From positions 1-64,000 of the forward strand of contig JAHPZJ010000025.1 in NCBI GenBank assembly GCA_019058245.1: DNA of 64,000 bases, given 5' to 3'. Within the stretch, counting starts at the first letter, position 1. Each line of letters begins with the position of its first letter. Of this stretch, positions 63,931 through 64,000 are shown piece after piece. The stretch comes from Promethearchaeota archaeon (lineage in GTDB: Archaea; Asgardarchaeota; Lokiarchaeia; Sigyniarchaeales; SOKP01). Below the pieces are notes generated by a model. The model saw only the letters and a program-made list of their open reading frames with translations, made no database searches and was not told where the DNA came from. The position numbers and the translations under genes are program-made.

Positions 63931-64000
63931 ATGAATTACTACATTTTTTTTGTAACTGTACCTAATATTGAAGAAGGTCAAAAAATAGCTAAAATTTTAG
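63931..64000 (+). CDS. cutA: CutA-like divalent-cation tolerance protein, N-terminal part
   Basis: The window ends 23 codons into the gene. The residues NYYIFFVTVPNIEEGQKIAK are a typical CutA1 start, where the ferredoxin-like fold begins with the strand and the E-x-A-xx-I/L helix. CutA1 is a trimeric cytoplasmic protein linked to copper tolerance. The rest lies beyond the right edge. Confidence 0.7.
   Translation, partial: MNYYIFFVTVPNIEEGQKIAKIL

Noticed and set aside
1..64000. CRISPR arrays, insertion sequences and prophage genes
   Set aside because: No regularly spaced repeats, transposase, integrase or phage structural genes were seen anywhere in the window.

Overview
The window is AT-rich chromosomal DNA from an archaeon. 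It carries archaeal information-processing genes: undivided RNA polymerase subunit B with RpoH, TFE, MBF1, PAN, NAC, both subunits of DNA polymerase D, Orc1/Cdc6, Cbf5/TruB, a NusA-like KH protein, RtcB with archease, and CDP-archaeol synthase. It also carries eukaryote-like signalling parts: Rab/Ras-type small GTPases, one of them fused to a Roadblock domain and one with a long tail ending in a zinc ribbon, and a longin-like protein with a winged helix. That mix points to an Asgard archaeon (Promethearchaeota), most likely of the Lokiarchaeia or a near relative. The lineage is inferred from gene content; no rRNA is present to confirm it.

Layout. 1-6 kb: membrane and surface proteins, a two-subunit L-serine dehydratase, and intergenic copies of a short degenerate repeat. 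6-14 kb: Nudix hydrolase, an ArsR-like regulator, a tandem-ACT protein, DUF362 and ferredoxin-regulator proteins, a PC4-like protein, and AAC(3)-like and GNAT acetyltransferases. 14-26 kb: two small GTPases, branched-chain aminotransferase, PanB, an MfnA-type decarboxylase, MazG, a decayed HAD gene, and anaerobic ribonucleotide reductase. 26-33 kb: NAC, PUA protein and PAN in one same-strand block, then MBF1, a molybdopterin oxidoreductase and TFE. 33-44 kb: RpoH-RpoB, a methyltransferase, Cbf5, enoyl-CoA hydratase, ThiL, and tRNA-Lys and tRNA-Thr genes. 43-57 kb: the Roadblock-GTPase fusion, a tRNA-Leu gene interrupted three times, the replication block (PolD large subunit, divergent PolD small subunit, SWIM-like protein, convergent Orc1/Cdc6), CarS, NusA-like protein, archease and RtcB. 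57-64 kb: the longin-like protein, a lone HisG, an RHH regulator with a three-unit putative operator, a wHTH-TPR protein, and the start of CutA at the window edge.

Three themes stand out. First, all three tRNA genes appear to carry introns at non-canonical positions, and tRNA-Leu(GAG) seems to carry three; RtcB and archease, which work together in joining spliced tRNA halves, are encoded in the same window. Second, the GTPase, Roadblock and longin proteins are fusion architectures of the kind expected in Asgard small-GTPase signalling. Third, PolD and Orc1/Cdc6 are grouped in one replication neighbourhood. Several genes are visibly damaged or have unusual starts: a frameshifted hotdog thioesterase, a frameshifted HAD gene that has also lost a catalytic Asp, a small gene with an in-frame TAA, and a TFE gene whose winged helix can only be complete if translation starts at AUU.
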